A model generated the notes under the pieces. That model was not told the DNA's origin, ran no database searches, and saw only the letters and a program-made list of their open reading frames with translations. DNA of 64,000 nt from Epiperipatus broadwayi. Taxonomy: Eukaryota; Onychophora; Udeonychophora; Euonychophora; Peripatidae. Positions 1-11,884 of this stretch are shown here, in pieces (the first letter of the stretch is position 1; every line of letters begins with the position of its first letter). The translations under genes and the position numbers were made by a program. The stretch covers positions 4,669,365 to 4,733,364 of the forward strand of contig JAQFVV010012477.1 in assembly GCA_028023455.1 (NCBI GenBank), in the 5' to 3' direction.

Positions 1-239
1 ATGAATGACACTATGTAATCCTCTATCACTTGGTAGACCGCTTGCTCATTTACGCATACACTAATGTATATAATTAATTTATAAATGTATAATAATTTGT
101 CAGTATATTAAACTATATTTTATTGTCTAACTTATTTGAGTAGTTCAAATTCCTTTTTCTCCACTTCTACATATTACAGCCATGCTTATATATATTTTAG
201 TTTAGTCATAGTAATAGATGTCTCATTGTTTTGCTCAGT

Positions 240-437
240 TTTGCTAGTTGGCTGGATTAAAATGAATTCTCATGTGCCATCACTATTATGTTATTCATTA
301 GGTGTTTGATCTGAGCTTAGAGATTGGGTTCAAATCCAGGCTGATCCCTGACCTAAATCTCGGGCTTGACTGGGTTTGAAGTACATTTTGTGAGTTCCAC
401 TCATGTTAGATGGATAAACATGTTTTGACCTGTACAT
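240..437 (+). repeat. Possible SINE-like unit with B-box-like motif
   Basis: A GGTTCAAATCC string at 327-337 matches the pol III B-box consensus. A TAGTTGG string near 250 could be a poor A-box, but the spacing is long for a tRNA head. The tail (382-437) recurs at 632-687, which supports this being part of a dispersed repeat. A real SINE is plausible but not shown. Confidence 0.3.
382..437 (+). repeat. 56-bp repeat, copy 1
   Basis: It reads TACATTTTGTGAGTTCC, then a shared stretch ending in GATGGATAAACATGTTTTGAC. The same text recurs at 632-687 with a few differences, so this is a dispersed or locally duplicated repeat of unknown class. Confidence 0.7.
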
Positions 438-631
438 AGGATTTTTTTTTCTTGGGCTTCATTAAGATTTACCCCCTTCCCTTTTCTGTTATTTAAAATA
501 AATCAATCCCACCTTCATTGATTTTACAATAACTGGAATATATAAATACTGTATTCGATATTTTAAGCATAGACTATTTTAAGAGTATCGAAAAAAAATA
601 ACTAGCAGTTATATAGAAAACAAATAATCAA

Positions 632-684
632 TACATTTTGTAAGTTCCAGCTCATGTTAGATGGATAAACATGTTTTGACTGGT

Positions 685-687
<3 letters not shown>
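632..687 (+). repeat. 56-bp repeat, copy 2, abutting a (TA)n tract
   Basis: Second copy of the 382-437 repeat. It runs directly into a (TA)n tract at 687-714. Tails that end in simple repeats are common for SINE and LINE 3' ends, so both copies may be 3' ends of one family. Confidence 0.65.
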
Positions 688-714
<27 letters not shown>

Positions 715-715
<1 letters not shown>

Positions 716-3700
716 TACTCAAAATAGTGTTTGAATTCATGCAATTAAATCAATATTATTAATCTCGCCAATAATAAATCAAATGTTGAATTTTGTAAGT
801 TTAAAAAAGAACTTGTCTAGATGGATTGCTTAAATTTTGCTTAGTGTAGTCAATTTACATATTATGTCCAATATCTCTTTATAATCATTAGAATTTATAG
901 TTGATTTCAACTTTATTGTGACAGAATAAGATTGTTGTAATTATTTTATGTTTTAAATTCTATGCTTTTCATATTTTATATTTAAATAATTGAGCAGCAC
1001 TGTTCTTTGAATTACAATACTAATATTAGACTTATAACCAGATGAGTAACCACTGTTACAATCCATAAAACAATTATCTTGAAAGATTTTGAGATTGATT
1101 ATTTTAGTATAATTTTAAAATTGGTAAGTTTAGTAATAGCAATTTTATTACCTGCATTGTTTAAACTATATTTGGCATAATTACTTTTTGTATAATTACC
1201 ATTTTAAATGTATGTGTCATAGGATAATACTATAATAGTTTAATTAGTATTAATTAATAAGCATTTAAAACCTTATAAATTATAATTGATTATATTCTGC
1301 CTTAGAATAATTTAACACAAGGTTTGTGTAATTAATTGTATAAGAGTGCATCATGATGAATTTAAGTTTTAAAATCTGTGCTGTCTTTTGTTTGGTATAA
1401 TAACTGATTAAGAATTTTACTTGCATTAGATTACTGAGGTTATACTACTATCCAATTGTTTGATCAACATGGTAAAATATGTCAAGATCATTTTGGAAGG
1501 ATAGGTGATTGCTACTCTAGTGTTAATATCAAAGTTGATATGTTTAAAAATAACAAATTGTTTGGTTGCATTGTTTAAACTTTGTTTTGTGTAATTAATT
1601 TATATATTATATTGAGTTTAGTTTTGTTTAACTTTAGATTGAATATACTTATATATAAATAAACGTAGTTTTATAAAGAATTATTATAAAATATAAAATA
1701 GTCTGTAATTCATAGATTTAGAATACAACTACTCAATAAGAAACATAAATTCAACAGATTAAAAGAGGATTTCTAAAACAATTTTGGTTTTGCAGAAAAG
1801 ATTGTAAGTGGAGAATAGAACTAAAATAGATGTCTATAATATTTCTGAAACTCATTTTTTTAAAAATACAATAAAAAGCCTAAGATCAAATAAAGAAATC
1901 AAAACCAAAATATTAGCCAAGAAACAGATATGTAAGAGCATTGTAAGAATGCTTGATGGAAGTAGAAGTCAAAGAATGAAAAGATATTGCAAAGGGTAAA
2001 ATGAAATTAAAAAAAAATTAAATATACAATATTAAATTATCTATGAATATAAAATGTGTAAATAATAATGAATATGTATGTATGTAATATATTAAAGTAA
2101 GATTATTATAAGTTTGTATAAAAATAATTTAATACAAGTATACAAGTCTGAAGAAATCAGCTAGATAGTTAAAACTGCAAGAGAAATTGAAATGAATAAT
2201 GCATTGTGAAGAGGGAAAAGAAGGAGTAGTAATAAAAATTGTAATTGGATTTATTTAAGAAGATATATGCATTTTATATGAAGAAAGTATACGTCTTCTT
2301 TTTTAATATTAAAAGATATTACTGATATTGTTAATACTGACATTTATAATAATAATATTTAATTAGCAATATTAAATTATATTAATTACTATTATTTAAC
2401 ATTGTTTTACTTAAATTAAACTTTGTAATTTTAGAATTTTATTTAATTAACATAAATTTATTTATCAAATTTGGCAAAAGGAAAAAAAAATTGAAATAGG
2501 AATATTAATACTACTATTTAAATAATATTTTTAAATATAACAGCATTTCATTTTAAAAAGGATCAGTCATGTATTTTAAGATTAGTTATGTATTTATATA
2601 TTCTAACAGACTTTAAAATATACTAAATTATTTCTTCAAGAAGAATCATGCTGATTACAAGAATTGAAAATTAGAAGGGAAAGTGAAAATATTCATTATT
2701 TTCAAATCTGAATTATTCATTTTTATTATTTGAATTTAAGAGGGGACTATATAATTTTTGTCATGTTTATAGTACTAAATTTTAATTTTTTAATAAAATA
2801 TTCAAACTATTGTATTACAAAGGCAAAATAGAATTTTCACTCTGAAATGAATAAGAACAAAAACAAAACATCTATATTAAAAAATTAACTTCGCAATAAA
2901 TTTTTAAAAAAGGGAAAACATTGTTTATTTCAAAAAAATAAATATATTATGTGTCTAATTGTTACATTTTTATTTACCATTGTCAAACTCACTCCACTCA
3001 CAACATTGACACCATCCATCTCAGATAAATACAATAAAGATTATTACTAATGATTTTCTAAACTAGAGATTATCTCTAGCACAGATATAAACTTTAAATC
3101 TCAGTTAAAGATTAATATATCTGACTTTTTAAAAATTTTAAACATACACACTTTCCCATGTGTAATATATTTATAGATATATTAAACAACCTCCATACTT
3201 CCCCATTCTTTTTAAATTCATATAAATAAAGATACAATAAAAGATAAATGACCCCCCAAGATACATTTGCTTAACAAAATATATTATCTATTTATTTTAT
3301 TATGTTATAGATTTTTAATATGTTTGAAAATCAATTGATATTAAAATTCTAATTAAGAATCTTCAGGAAAGATCGTAATTGAAGTAATTTGTATATAAAT
3401 ATTTAACTTAATACACATGAATATATAACAGCATTAAATAACATTAACTTAACTTATGACAACTATAAATTTTTTTTTAATAATCTTTCAAGTGGCAATG
3501 ATTGATCATAAAATTCAAACAATCTTTACTAGGTATATGTTTCTATTGAAATCATTATTATCAACATACTGAAAAACAATGGATATACTATCAAACATGA
3601 CATATCAATTTTTATTTAAACATCATTGTAACATTAATTTTATAATAAAACCTTATTTGTATTGGCTTGGTGTTAATAGATAAAAAGAGTTTTAATAAAA

Positions 3701-4160
3701 CTTATTCTAAAATAACCTTGCTTTCAAATAAATATTTAAATATTGATATAATTAATTAATATCACATCCATAATTATCTATATTAAGTAACCTAATCACC
3801 AGCATAGAAAACTAGTTGACTCTACATCAAACACAGTTACTCAATTTCTATATTGATACCACCACAATGTTCTATTTGATATTAACGTTTAAACATAAAT
3901 ATGGCAATAGTTTAATGAAAGTTTTTTTTCCTATGAGTTTATTCCATGCTACTGTCAACTTTGGTTATACAAAGATTACTTGATTTTTTAATCAAATATT
4001 GTTGTTTAAAGAAGCATGAAATTTTTTTGCAAATGCATAAATCAAATTAACATTACTTAATATTCTTAAGTGCACACACACATATATGTATATAATACAA
4101 ATAAAATATCTGTTAATTAAAAACTATTGTAATAACAATAAAAACTATAAATATATCAGG
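715..4160. other. AT-rich anonymous DNA
   Basis: No gene or recognisable element was seen. A 63-codon open frame at 1808-1999 has no flanking support or recognisable motif and is probably chance. The stretch contains A/T homopolymers and short AT repeats only. Confidence 0.6.
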
Positions 4161-4504
4161 AATTATCTATTATATATTCTCTTTCAATCTGCAGAAGTAC
4201 TTTTGGTTAATTCCTTAACTCCCCATACCTGCTGTTAAATTCAAAAAACATAATGGATGCAAACATCATCTGTTAAAATCTTGTGAATCCCAAATTTTAT
4301 CATTAGCAGTTGTCTACTAATTATAGAAATAAAATGAATATAAATAATAGTCACACTCCTAATGTTAACATTTGGGATTGATGGTATTTGAGTTGATGTT
4401 GTTTGCTTCCGTTATGTTTTTTGAAGTTAACTGCAGTTGAGGAGAATTAAGAAATTAACCTAAAGTACTTCTATGAATTGAAGGATTGTATAATAGTTAA
4501 TTAT
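4161..4504. mobile_element. TIR element, family M2 (copy 1)
   Basis: The ends are inverted repeats. The left arm includes GCAGAAGTACTTTTGGTTAATT (first 20: GCAGAAGTACTTTTGGTTAA) and the right arm carries its complement around 4445-4475. The arms are imperfect over roughly 70 bp and enclose about 200 bp of unrelated sequence. The same arm sequence occurs at 8744-8957 and as a fragment at 47670-47717, which defines a family. No transposase is present, so it is read as a MITE-like non-autonomous element. The exact ends are approximate. Confidence 0.6.
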
Positions 4505-4507
4505 CAT

Positions 4508-4529
4508 TATATATATATATATATATAAT
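4508..4529. repeat. (TA)n tract
   Basis: A pure TA run lies between two inverted-repeat elements (M2 to the left, M1 to the right). Confidence 0.9.
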
Positions 4530-4535
4530 AAAAAA

Positions 4536-4782
4536 CAACTGGAATAAACTTCAAAAATTTTAAAAATGCTAATATAAAATTGAAGATTAACATCCTTTGC
4601 TAGAGCCAGCCTACAGCATATTTAGTCAGCTTGAATAGCACTACATTAATATTTAATGGTTAAAATATTAATGTAATGCAATTCAAAATGGTGGAATACA
4701 CCATAAGCTGGCTATAGCAAATGATATTAATCTTTAATTTTATATTAGCATTTAAAATTTTTTTGTACTTTTATTCCAGTTG
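4536..4782. mobile_element. TIR element, family M1 (copy a)
   Basis: It starts CAACTGGAATAAA and ends TTTATTCCAGTTG. The arms stay complementary for about 75 bp, through the AATATAAAATTGAAGATTAA block to CTTTGCTAGAGCCAGC / GCTGGCTATAGCAAA. The core includes the internal palindrome-like TATTAATGTAATGC. There is no coding capacity. A second member with the same arms but almost no core lies at 11885-12039. Class unknown; a DNA-transposon-derived MITE is the simplest reading. Confidence 0.75.
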
Positions 4783-4800
4783 TTGTTGTTGTTGTTGTTG

Positions 4801-4895
<95 letters not shown>
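4780..4895 (+). repeat. (TTG)n(TTA)n compound microsatellite
   Basis: Seven or so TTG units are followed by about 30 TTA units. It separates the M1 element from PLE copy A1. It creates artificial polytyrosine and polyleucine open frames, which are not genes. Confidence 0.95.
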
Positions 4896-4897
<2 letters not shown>

Positions 4898-4907
4898 AAC
4901 ATTACAA

Positions 4908-5145
4908 GCATAGGATAATTAATGATAGGTTAATTGTTAATGATGTGATCATTTCTTGTGAAGACAAAGCTGGTCGGTTTGTCAGTATGAAAGGAGATAA
5001 TTTCAGGGACAAAATGGATAAAGAATTAAATAATGATAAATATATGTTTTTAGATAAAGATGCAGGTAATGTGATTAAAAGAAAGTTGATGGATATTATG
5101 AAGAAAATGGTAAATTTAAAATTTTTTAATAAAGTAGATTTTTAA
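4908..5145 (+). pseudogene. PLE-A1, N-terminal RT flank
   Basis: The translation contains EDKAGRFVSMKGDNFRDKMD followed by KELNNDKYMFLDKDAG. This matches the PLE pattern of a DK-G block, a tyrosine/phenylalanine then K-x-x-x-L, then Y-x-x-LDKD, just before the RT core. The frame is open from the microsatellite to the stop at 5143-5145. Homologous protein then continues in another frame, so the stop marks a frameshift rather than a true end. Confidence 0.7.
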
Positions 5146-5149
5146 AATG

Positions 5150-5406
5150 TTATCCAAATGATTTCATATCAGCTAAGATGTTTGTGAATATTAAGACTCA
5201 AAAAAATGGTTTTTCTTTAAGATTTATTTTTGATTTTACAGGAAGTGTTGTAGAGGGTATTTCTAGATTCTTGAATAATTTTTTTAAAACAATTTGTTGA
5301 TTTTGGTCATTACACAGTTTCTTCTTCTTTTGAGGTTTTTGATAAAATTAATAATTTTAAAATTGAAAGTAATTGGATATTTGGAAGCAGTTTAGATATT
5401 GAGAAT
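5150..5406 (+). pseudogene. PLE-A1, RT motifs 1-2 region, frameshifted
   Basis: Read across frames, the region gives NIKTQKNGFSLRFIFDFTGS, resembling the PLE K-x-H-K-x-G-x-PLRPI block, here with Q for H and no P. It then gives FEVFDKINNFKI and SLDIENMY, where SLD is the A motif region holding the first catalytic Asp. There is a frameshift near 5290. RT domain homology is by motif only. Confidence 0.7.
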
Positions 5407-5736
5407 ATGTATCAGTCTGATAATAGGTTAAGCAGTATTGATGTTCTTATGTCTGTGTTTGTTAAGCAAGGTTCTTTATCAAATATTAAAATTAGAGTAA
5501 TTAAGGATTTTCTTTTATTATTGGAAGATCCTATGTATTTTACTTATAAAGGTAATTTTTATAAAATTAGGGAAGGGTGGATAATAGGTTATATTATTTC
5601 TCCTTTAGTATGTTCGGTTTATATTAATTATATGGAGGAGGAAATTATTATTAAAAAGAATTGTTTATATTTAAAGTTATTTGTTAGATATGTAGATAAC
5701 TTTTTATTTGTAGTTGAGAATGATAAATTGAAATAA
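5407..5736 (+). pseudogene. PLE-A1, RT catalytic region with YVDN box
   Basis: This 109-codon open frame carries FTYKGNFYKIREGWIIG, corresponding to the PLE F-x-Y-x-G-x-FY...G block. It continues with SPLVCSVYINYMEEE (motif B region) and RYVDNFLFVV, the catalytic C motif. PLE reverse transcriptases normally have YVDD; the second Asp here is Asn (5689-5700). Because the second catalytic Asp is needed for polymerisation in known RTs, this copy would be inactive even without its frameshifts. The frame ends at a stop, and the homologous sequence continues from 5779 in another frame. Confidence 0.8.
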
Positions 5737-5778
5737 TTTGTAAATTAGTTTAATTGTTTTGATCCTTCTATAAGATAT

Positions 5779-6291
5779 ATGTTAAAAGAAGGGGGGTTAT
5801 ATATTGTTAAGTTAAAATTTTTAGATCTTTTGGTCATTAAAAATGTAGAGACTAATTGTTTACTATGCAGTTATTTTGTTAAAAGTAGAGAATTAAGGTC
5901 TATAATTAAATCTGATAGCTATCAGACTGTATCTCATAAAGTAGCTGCTTTAAGGAATTATTGTTATAGGAATAAAAAATTAAATAATTCTAGTGGTGTA
6001 GCTTTGTTTCAGAAAGGTCAATTCTATAAAGATTATTTGAGTGTGGGCTACTCTGATAAATTTGTTAAAAGTATTTTATTTAATAATAATATTTGTAAGG
6101 ATGTAAAGGATAAAGAAAAATATGATTTTATTTCTTTGCCATTTAAATTGTCTTCTTATAAAATTGTATGTAAGAATAGCAATTTGTTTGGAAATAAAAA
6201 AATTGCTTGGAAAAGAAGTATTACATTGAATAATTTATTAAATAATACAAATAAAATTTTTGATAGGAGGACTATTATAAGATTTACATAG
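5779..6291 (+). pseudogene. PLE-A1, RT C-terminal region and linker
   Basis: This 170-codon open frame contains LKFLDLLVIK, the conserved L-x-FLD-V block that follows the YVDD motif in PLEs. It then reads SYQTVSHKVAALRNYCYR, equivalent to the S-x-HP-x-x-HK...R...R pattern, and FYKDYLSVGYSDKFVKSIL, the L-x-x-NGY block. It ends with KIFDRRTII, which in copy A2 leads directly into the GIY-YIG domain. The stop is caused by a deletion that removed about 13 codons, including the GVVYFIPC block present in A2. Confidence 0.8.
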
Positions 6292-6535
6292 GTCAGAGTA
6301 ATTGGAGTTTAAATGAAAAAATAAATGTTTATAAAAGTAGAGTTAGTTTTGCTTTGTATATCCATGAAAAAGATACAGGCCACACTTTAAATTTTGATGG
6401 AGCTAAGATGGTCTTCTTTGAGAGAAATGAAATCAAAAGAAAAATTAAAGAATCTTTGTTATTGAATTTTTTTATTTTGAAGGAATTAAATTTTTTAAGA
6501 GTTCTTTTATTATTAATGGTGGATGGGAAGTAAAT
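6268..6535 (+). pseudogene. PLE-A1, GIY-YIG endonuclease remnant
   Basis: In the frame beginning near 6283 the translation gives VYIGQSNWSLNEKINVYKSR, then FALYIHEKDTGHTLNFDGAK and VFFERNEIKRKIKESLL. Against copy A2 it lacks the GVVYFIPCLFCKK stretch (the GIY half and two cysteines) and a further 5-6 codons after KSRV. What remains has the YIG motif, the distal H-x...H zinc ligands and the C-terminal RKIKE block typical of PLE nucleases. It cannot encode an active nuclease. Confidence 0.8.
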
Positions 6536-6562
6536 GAATTTGTGGGTAATGTTTAATATTAT

Positions 6563-6579
6563 ATATATCTATCTATCTA

Positions 6580-6641
<62 letters not shown>
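6563..6641 (+). repeat. (TATC)n / (TA)n microsatellite in the PLE-A 3' UTR
   Basis: About a dozen TATC units are followed by a TA run. In copy A2 the equivalent place (27428-27440) has only a short TA tract, so this microsatellite expanded in situ after insertion. Confidence 0.95.
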
Positions 6642-6642
<1 letters not shown>

Positions 6643-6830
6643 TAGTTTTTGTAGTTCTGTACACTTGAGAAGTCTGCTTGTAGCAGTGAAACCTTTGGTT
6701 GTGTTTTATTATTATTTCTTGGCTGGTCTGGTTGAATTTTTGCTTTGGGATAATTTTAATTATATATATATATATATGAGGAATATAGTTATAAAGATTA
6801 ATGAACAATGAAGATAATTAATTGTAGTTG

Positions 6831-8743
6831 CAAGAATTTACACATTTACTTTGCTAAAAAAAATCAGTTTTTTTAGATTCATAATGTTTAATTGAAAGCC
6901 CCAAATGTTAAAAAGACTCTCAATTAAATCCATCAATCTTAAAGGAGAAATAGTGATTCTTTTAGTATAGGAAGTCTGTGTAACATGATAATGATCATAA
7001 TAAGAGTAGGAATACAAAATTAAACTTCACTTCTTTATCAAAATCAACAAATAATATTAATGTATTTCACTCTCATAATTTATAGATGTCTTTTTTCTTT
7101 CTGTCATAACATATATGCAGTATCTAATATAAAAATGGTCTTAATCAGAAAAAAAATGATATAGTGATACATATATTAGTTATAAAGTCACATCTATAGA
7201 TAGGCTATGTCTAGTATTTTTGTCATATTATGTCATATCCCAGAAGTTTAATGTGTACTTCATTAACAAGATATACTACCAGTGAATAATTTGTATCTTA
7301 ATATATTGAAATATGACTTTATTTGCTTATTTGCAACATAAGTTTTTAGAAGCACATAATAATTGTTTATTTCAGACACCTCTATTATAAAAATAAATAA
7401 TCAATTAATACTAATGGAAGTGATATAATTATACATCCTCAAATTATTTTATTGTTAATAATCTTTGACAGTGAAGAGTTATGAATAGCAACCATCCTTA
7501 TATTTTTTTATATTACCAAGATAAGCTGATATTTACCTAGGATTTGAATCTATGCTAATTTTCTAATATAGCTGTCATTCAATTTTATGTTAATCATAGG
7601 AATATTTTATCCTTAATGTAAAATTGAGAACACTATAATATTTAGTTATAAACTTGGGGTCAGATTTATAGAATAGATATAAAAAAATTGGCTGAAATTT
7701 AAAATTCAAAAGATTTTTTGAATCTTATGGTCCTATCTTGATAGTATATAGGAATTAAATATGGTTACTAGATGTATAAAAGCAATAATTAAAACCTCCT
7801 CACTGATTAAGATCTTTAGCCAAAATTTGTCTGCAAATGTGGATTAGAAAATTACTTTCAATATCCATTGGTTACTGAAGGTTATAATGTATAACTCTAG
7901 TAAATAAATTAAAATCTGATCCTAAAATTATAGATAAGACATGTTAAACACCTGATATATAATTTACTTTTGATCTGCATAGGAAATTGTGACTAAAACT
8001 TTTGATGATAGGATTTTTTCTTGAAGTAATTAAACTTTATATCTTTTTTAATGTTTTATTTTTAACTCAGTAAGTGGAAATTATTAAAAAAAACCAATAT
8101 ATACAAAATTAGCCTTAGGATAGACTATTTTTGTAACATCTAAAAATTAAACTAAAAATTAAATTGAAAATGTTCTTTTGAGCTTTCGTCATGTAATCAA
8201 TGATCTTAAAACTTCTTTAGAACAATTTTCCAAATCTTTTATTATATAAGTTAGTCAAATTTTTGCTTCAGGCTATATTAAAAATGATATGAAAATGATA
8301 TCGGTTCGAAGATGAACAATTTTAATCAAAATAGCAAACTTTGTTCAAATTTATTAAAGATTTTTAATTTGTACAATAAACACAATAATTACATTTTGGG
8401 ATTGCTATGGAAACGAACATTATTACGGTTTGTATGTTAAAGTATAATTAATAAATTTCTAACATATAATAAGCAAATAGATATATTAATTAGAATTAAA
8501 TATCAGTATAAAAGTAAAAAGATATATACATCTATGTAATTTATAGTTTTATTAAAATATGTAATTAATAAAACAATATATATATATATTAAGAGCGAAG
8601 ATTTCTACAACTACCGTAAATAAATAATGTTATTAAAATGAGTACTTAGTAACTCTGGCTCGAGAATAATTAAGTAGAATTAATTTTATTGAAATATATT
8701 TTTAATATAAATAAAATGTCCGTTAATTAAAACAAAATTGTAA
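6831..8743. other. AT-rich anonymous DNA
   Basis: No coding or repeat feature could be supported here. Short T and A runs and isolated TA dinucleotide tracts are all that stands out. Confidence 0.55.
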
Positions 8744-8957
8744 TTATAATTGAAATAATAAATTTAACGATTTACAAACTATTATAAACAATCCTTACAT
8801 CCGCAAAAGTACTTTCAGTTAATTTCTTAAACTTGCCTCAACTGCTGAATTTAATGACAGTTAAGACAGGTTTAAGAAATTAACCAAAGTACTTCTATGG
8901 ATTTAAGGATTGTTTATAATAGTTTGTAAACCGTTAAATTTATTATTTCAATTATAA
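8744..8957. mobile_element. TIR element, family M2 (copy 2)
   Basis: It starts TTATAATTGAAATAATAAAT and ends with its exact complement. The arms stay nearly perfect for about 85 bp (ACGATTTACAAACTATTATA is matched at the right end) to a short centre around AACTGCTGAATTTAATGACAG. The inner arm (AAAGTACTTTCAGTTAATTTC) is the same as in the 4161-4504 element. Arm identity is higher than in that copy, suggesting a younger insertion. No coding capacity. Confidence 0.8.
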
Positions 8958-10184
8958 GTAAATTTTTACATGTATAATGAATGAAATTTCATCCACATAT
9001 CTATCATTATTTAAATTTGCCTTCTATATAAGTTATTAAACCACAGGCAAAGTGAAACTCATTCTGTGGTCTTGATAGTTAGAAAAGACTTTTTGTGAGA
9101 ATTTGAATATTATTTATATCCTGCAGTTTGAAAAAATCTTAGCTCCCAATATATTTCGTATTTCACGTTCTTAACTTTATAATATATATAACAAAATATT
9201 ACTATTTATTTTCTTTAGGAAAACCTTTTTTTTTCTTACTAAATCAAACAAATGAATACTATGAATAATAAAACCGTTTGACATTTCAACCATTTAAAAG
9301 TATATTTTCGATTTAAGTGACTACAAAATAATAATGCCAAAATAGTATAAATAAAATATTTGAAAATAAATAAACAAATAAGTTTTTTTAGATATATATT
9401 ACAAACATGTTAATAAATACATAGTTATGTTTTGTAGTTAACAAAATTTAAAATGATTATTGCTTTAATCCTGCTTTCTATATGTAATAAAAAATGTTTG
9501 TTTATTAGTTGTTAAGATTTTGCTTAATTTACTTCCATGCATCTTGTTTACATTGATCCAAATTTCAATATACTTAAAAACTTTACAGCTATAGGTAAAA
9601 TGTTGTCTTTTTATCTATGCTACTTTATTCAAACTTAATGTTTGTTTTATAAATAGCATTGCTGAAATAATGTAATGGTAGGTGATAGTGACATATATAT
9701 ATATTAATTTTTAACCATTTTACAGAACTTTTGATCTACACTACATTGTAAATATTTTTAAACCCTTGAATCGGACCATATTAAATGATTGAAATATTAA
9801 ATGGCTTTTACTGTTTATAATTTTGATTTAACTTGATGTAGTAAAAAATAAAAAAAGATTTTAAATGAAAATGAAGATTGACATTTTATTTTTTAATTTT
9901 ATAAATTGAGTAAGAATTCTTTGATATAAATTTTAATATTGTGTATATAATAGACTGGAAAAAAACCCCATTTAAATTATCATCAAACTGCAAGTAATAA
10001 GCGTAATCAATAATGTCTATATTTCATTGTTTTTTTTTTTGAGAGACACTTTTGAAGCAACTTCTGATTTGTTGTGGCTATTTAGAGTGATCTGTTTACT
10101 ATTTTCTTTATTTTACTCTTTTTATATATAACTCCAATGCATAATACTAGCTGAAATAAATATCAAACATCATAATACTTCCAA
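8958..10184. other. AT-rich anonymous DNA
   Basis: Nothing beyond short AT-rich simple sequence is visible on either strand. Confidence 0.5.
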
Positions 10185-10590
10185 ACATTAAGAAAGTTAC
10201 ACTCTCTGTGAATAAATATATAAAAACCCTCATCTCAAATAGCCGGTTCTAAAAGGGCACACCATTGAACTGTAATGTGCAATAATGTTATATAATGAAA
10301 ATATGTACTTATTCAAACAAAGAACATTAAAGTTAAATAAGCAACAATCTTAACTATGTTTATTTACTAGCAGTTTAAGATCACTGCTTATTTAAATTTC
10401 ATGCTGTTTGTGTCAATAAGCCCTTATTATAAATATTTAACATTATTGTAATGTTGAACACACTGGTTCTCGTCCGAATACCACAGTCAAGCAATGTAAT
10501 TTAAAGATATGTCTTTTTAGAATTGGCTATTTGAGATGCAGTCTTTTATATATGTATTCACAGAGAACAGCTGAAAATTTCTTAATGCTT
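10185..10590. mobile_element. Inverted-repeat element, family M6
   Basis: The left arm (about 10185-10262) includes CTCTGTGAATAAATATATAA and CATCTCAAATAGCC. The right arm (about 10512-10590) has GGCTATTTGAGATG and TATATGTATTCACAGAGA, the complement. The arms are about 75 bp and imperfect. The core of about 250 bp is unrelated to any other feature here and holds no ORF. Probably an old MITE or fold-back element; the ends are approximate. Confidence 0.65.
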
Positions 10591-11884
10591 AGAGGTGATA
10601 TGATAAATATATTAAAACAAAGTATTGTTTGGGTTAAACTATCTATATAATTTTACATTAATCCCCAATATTTCGATGAAATAACATCCATCATCATCAA
10701 AGTCAGAAAAAACACCAGATATCAAGTAGTAATGAGATTAAGTGTGAAGTAAAGAATAAAATTGAGATGAAATAAAGAAAAATCACTTTTATTAATATTT
10801 TATAGTTGATTATACAGAATGTATAGATTACAAAATGTTTATTTTCTTCACTTTCCCCATTAATTGATTTTAAGTTGATATTAAAAAAAATATAAATTAA
10901 GTGGTCTCCACTAGTCTGTAATAAGTTGTGATTCATCAACTTTATTTAAATTACTTGGCCTTTTTAATATTTCAATGGATTCCATCATTGTTCTCAAATT
11001 ATACTTTTTTAAATTAGCAAGTCTGTGACCAATTTCCAAAAAATGTGAAATAAAAGCTAATGTATTATTTACCTTCTGATTGAAGGCAATTTTATGTTCC
11101 TTAATTCTGCCATTTATATTTATAACTTATATTTTAATATAAATTGAAATACATACTAGATCATGTGATAGAACATTATGTAAGAATGACATCATAAAAC
11201 AAATTTTAATGTTGAAATTATTTAAATTATTTTTTAGTCAACAAAAGATATATTTTGCTATTATCTACAATATATATATATATATTGTAACAGTACAGAT
11301 TCCCTCCAGGAAATTGAGGTGGTCGCATCTAACAATAATCGATTTTAGGGTTTTCATACAGGATGCCATGGATGATTCAATCTAATCAATCCAAAATTAA
11401 ATCTGTCCCAAGCAAGATAAATTAGTATTAACCTATCTAATACAGATATAGCCTAAATTAATTCATCCAATCTTTACCTATGTTGATCGTTCCGTTATGC
11501 TCAGAATTCAAACTCGGGGTAGATTTTACAATTAACTCTCTTCAGAGGTTATCATTAATGTACTACAATCATAATATTAATTAATATGATTTAAGGAATT
11601 TTGAAAATAACTTCAATCAGATATCAGGATTTTAAGTTAATATGGTATATACGTATGGCTATTCATATTCAATATTATTTTAAATCAAAAAATAAATAAA
11701 TAGTTCAAATAAATCAGAGAATTCTTTGAGATTAGAATAAAATTTAACATGTTTATTAAGAAATAATAATTTAACTGGATTTCAGATAACAAGAAAAAAA
11801 ATTATTATAGGTGTTTGCATACATTTCTACTATTTACGACTTTAAATTAAATAATACCTACCCATATCTACTTAGTATATATAT
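10591..11884. other. No gene; (TA)n palindrome and some non-repetitive DNA
   Basis: ACAA-(TA)n-TTGT at 11268-11291 is a self-complementary microsatellite. The 270 bp after it is noticeably more complex (TACAGATTCCCTCCAGGAAA, then an ACTCGGGGTAGATTTTAC block) and may be an unidentified repeat. No coding frame with recognisable motifs was found. Confidence 0.45.

Larger units (their letters stand above)
4898..6830 (+). mobile_element. Penelope-like element copy A1 (RT + GIY-YIG, degenerate)
   Basis: This is the longest retroelement copy of its kind here. It covers, in order, an N-terminal RT flank, the RT domain, the RT C-terminal region, a GIY-YIG endonuclease remnant and a 3' UTR. PLEs are non-LTR, telomerase-related retroelements whose RT is joined to a GIY-YIG nuclease. 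The 3' UTR (6640-6770) matches copy A2 at 27440-27560, including the CTTGAGAAGTCTGCTTGTAG block. The reading frame is broken at about 5146, 5290, 5735 and 6280. It has no intact ORF, so it is a dead copy. Codon use is extremely A/T-biased, like its surroundings. Confidence 0.85.

Noticed and set aside
4721-5145. Long open frames with polytyrosine or polyleucine
   Set aside because: They are translations of the (TTG)n(TTA)n microsatellite joined to the PLE-A1 N-terminal remnant; only the latter part is meaningful.
6611-6808. Minus-strand open frame in the PLE-A1 3' end
   Set aside because: It is the antisense of the 3' UTR; the equivalent frame in copy A2 (27421-27699) is in a different frame, so no protein is conserved.
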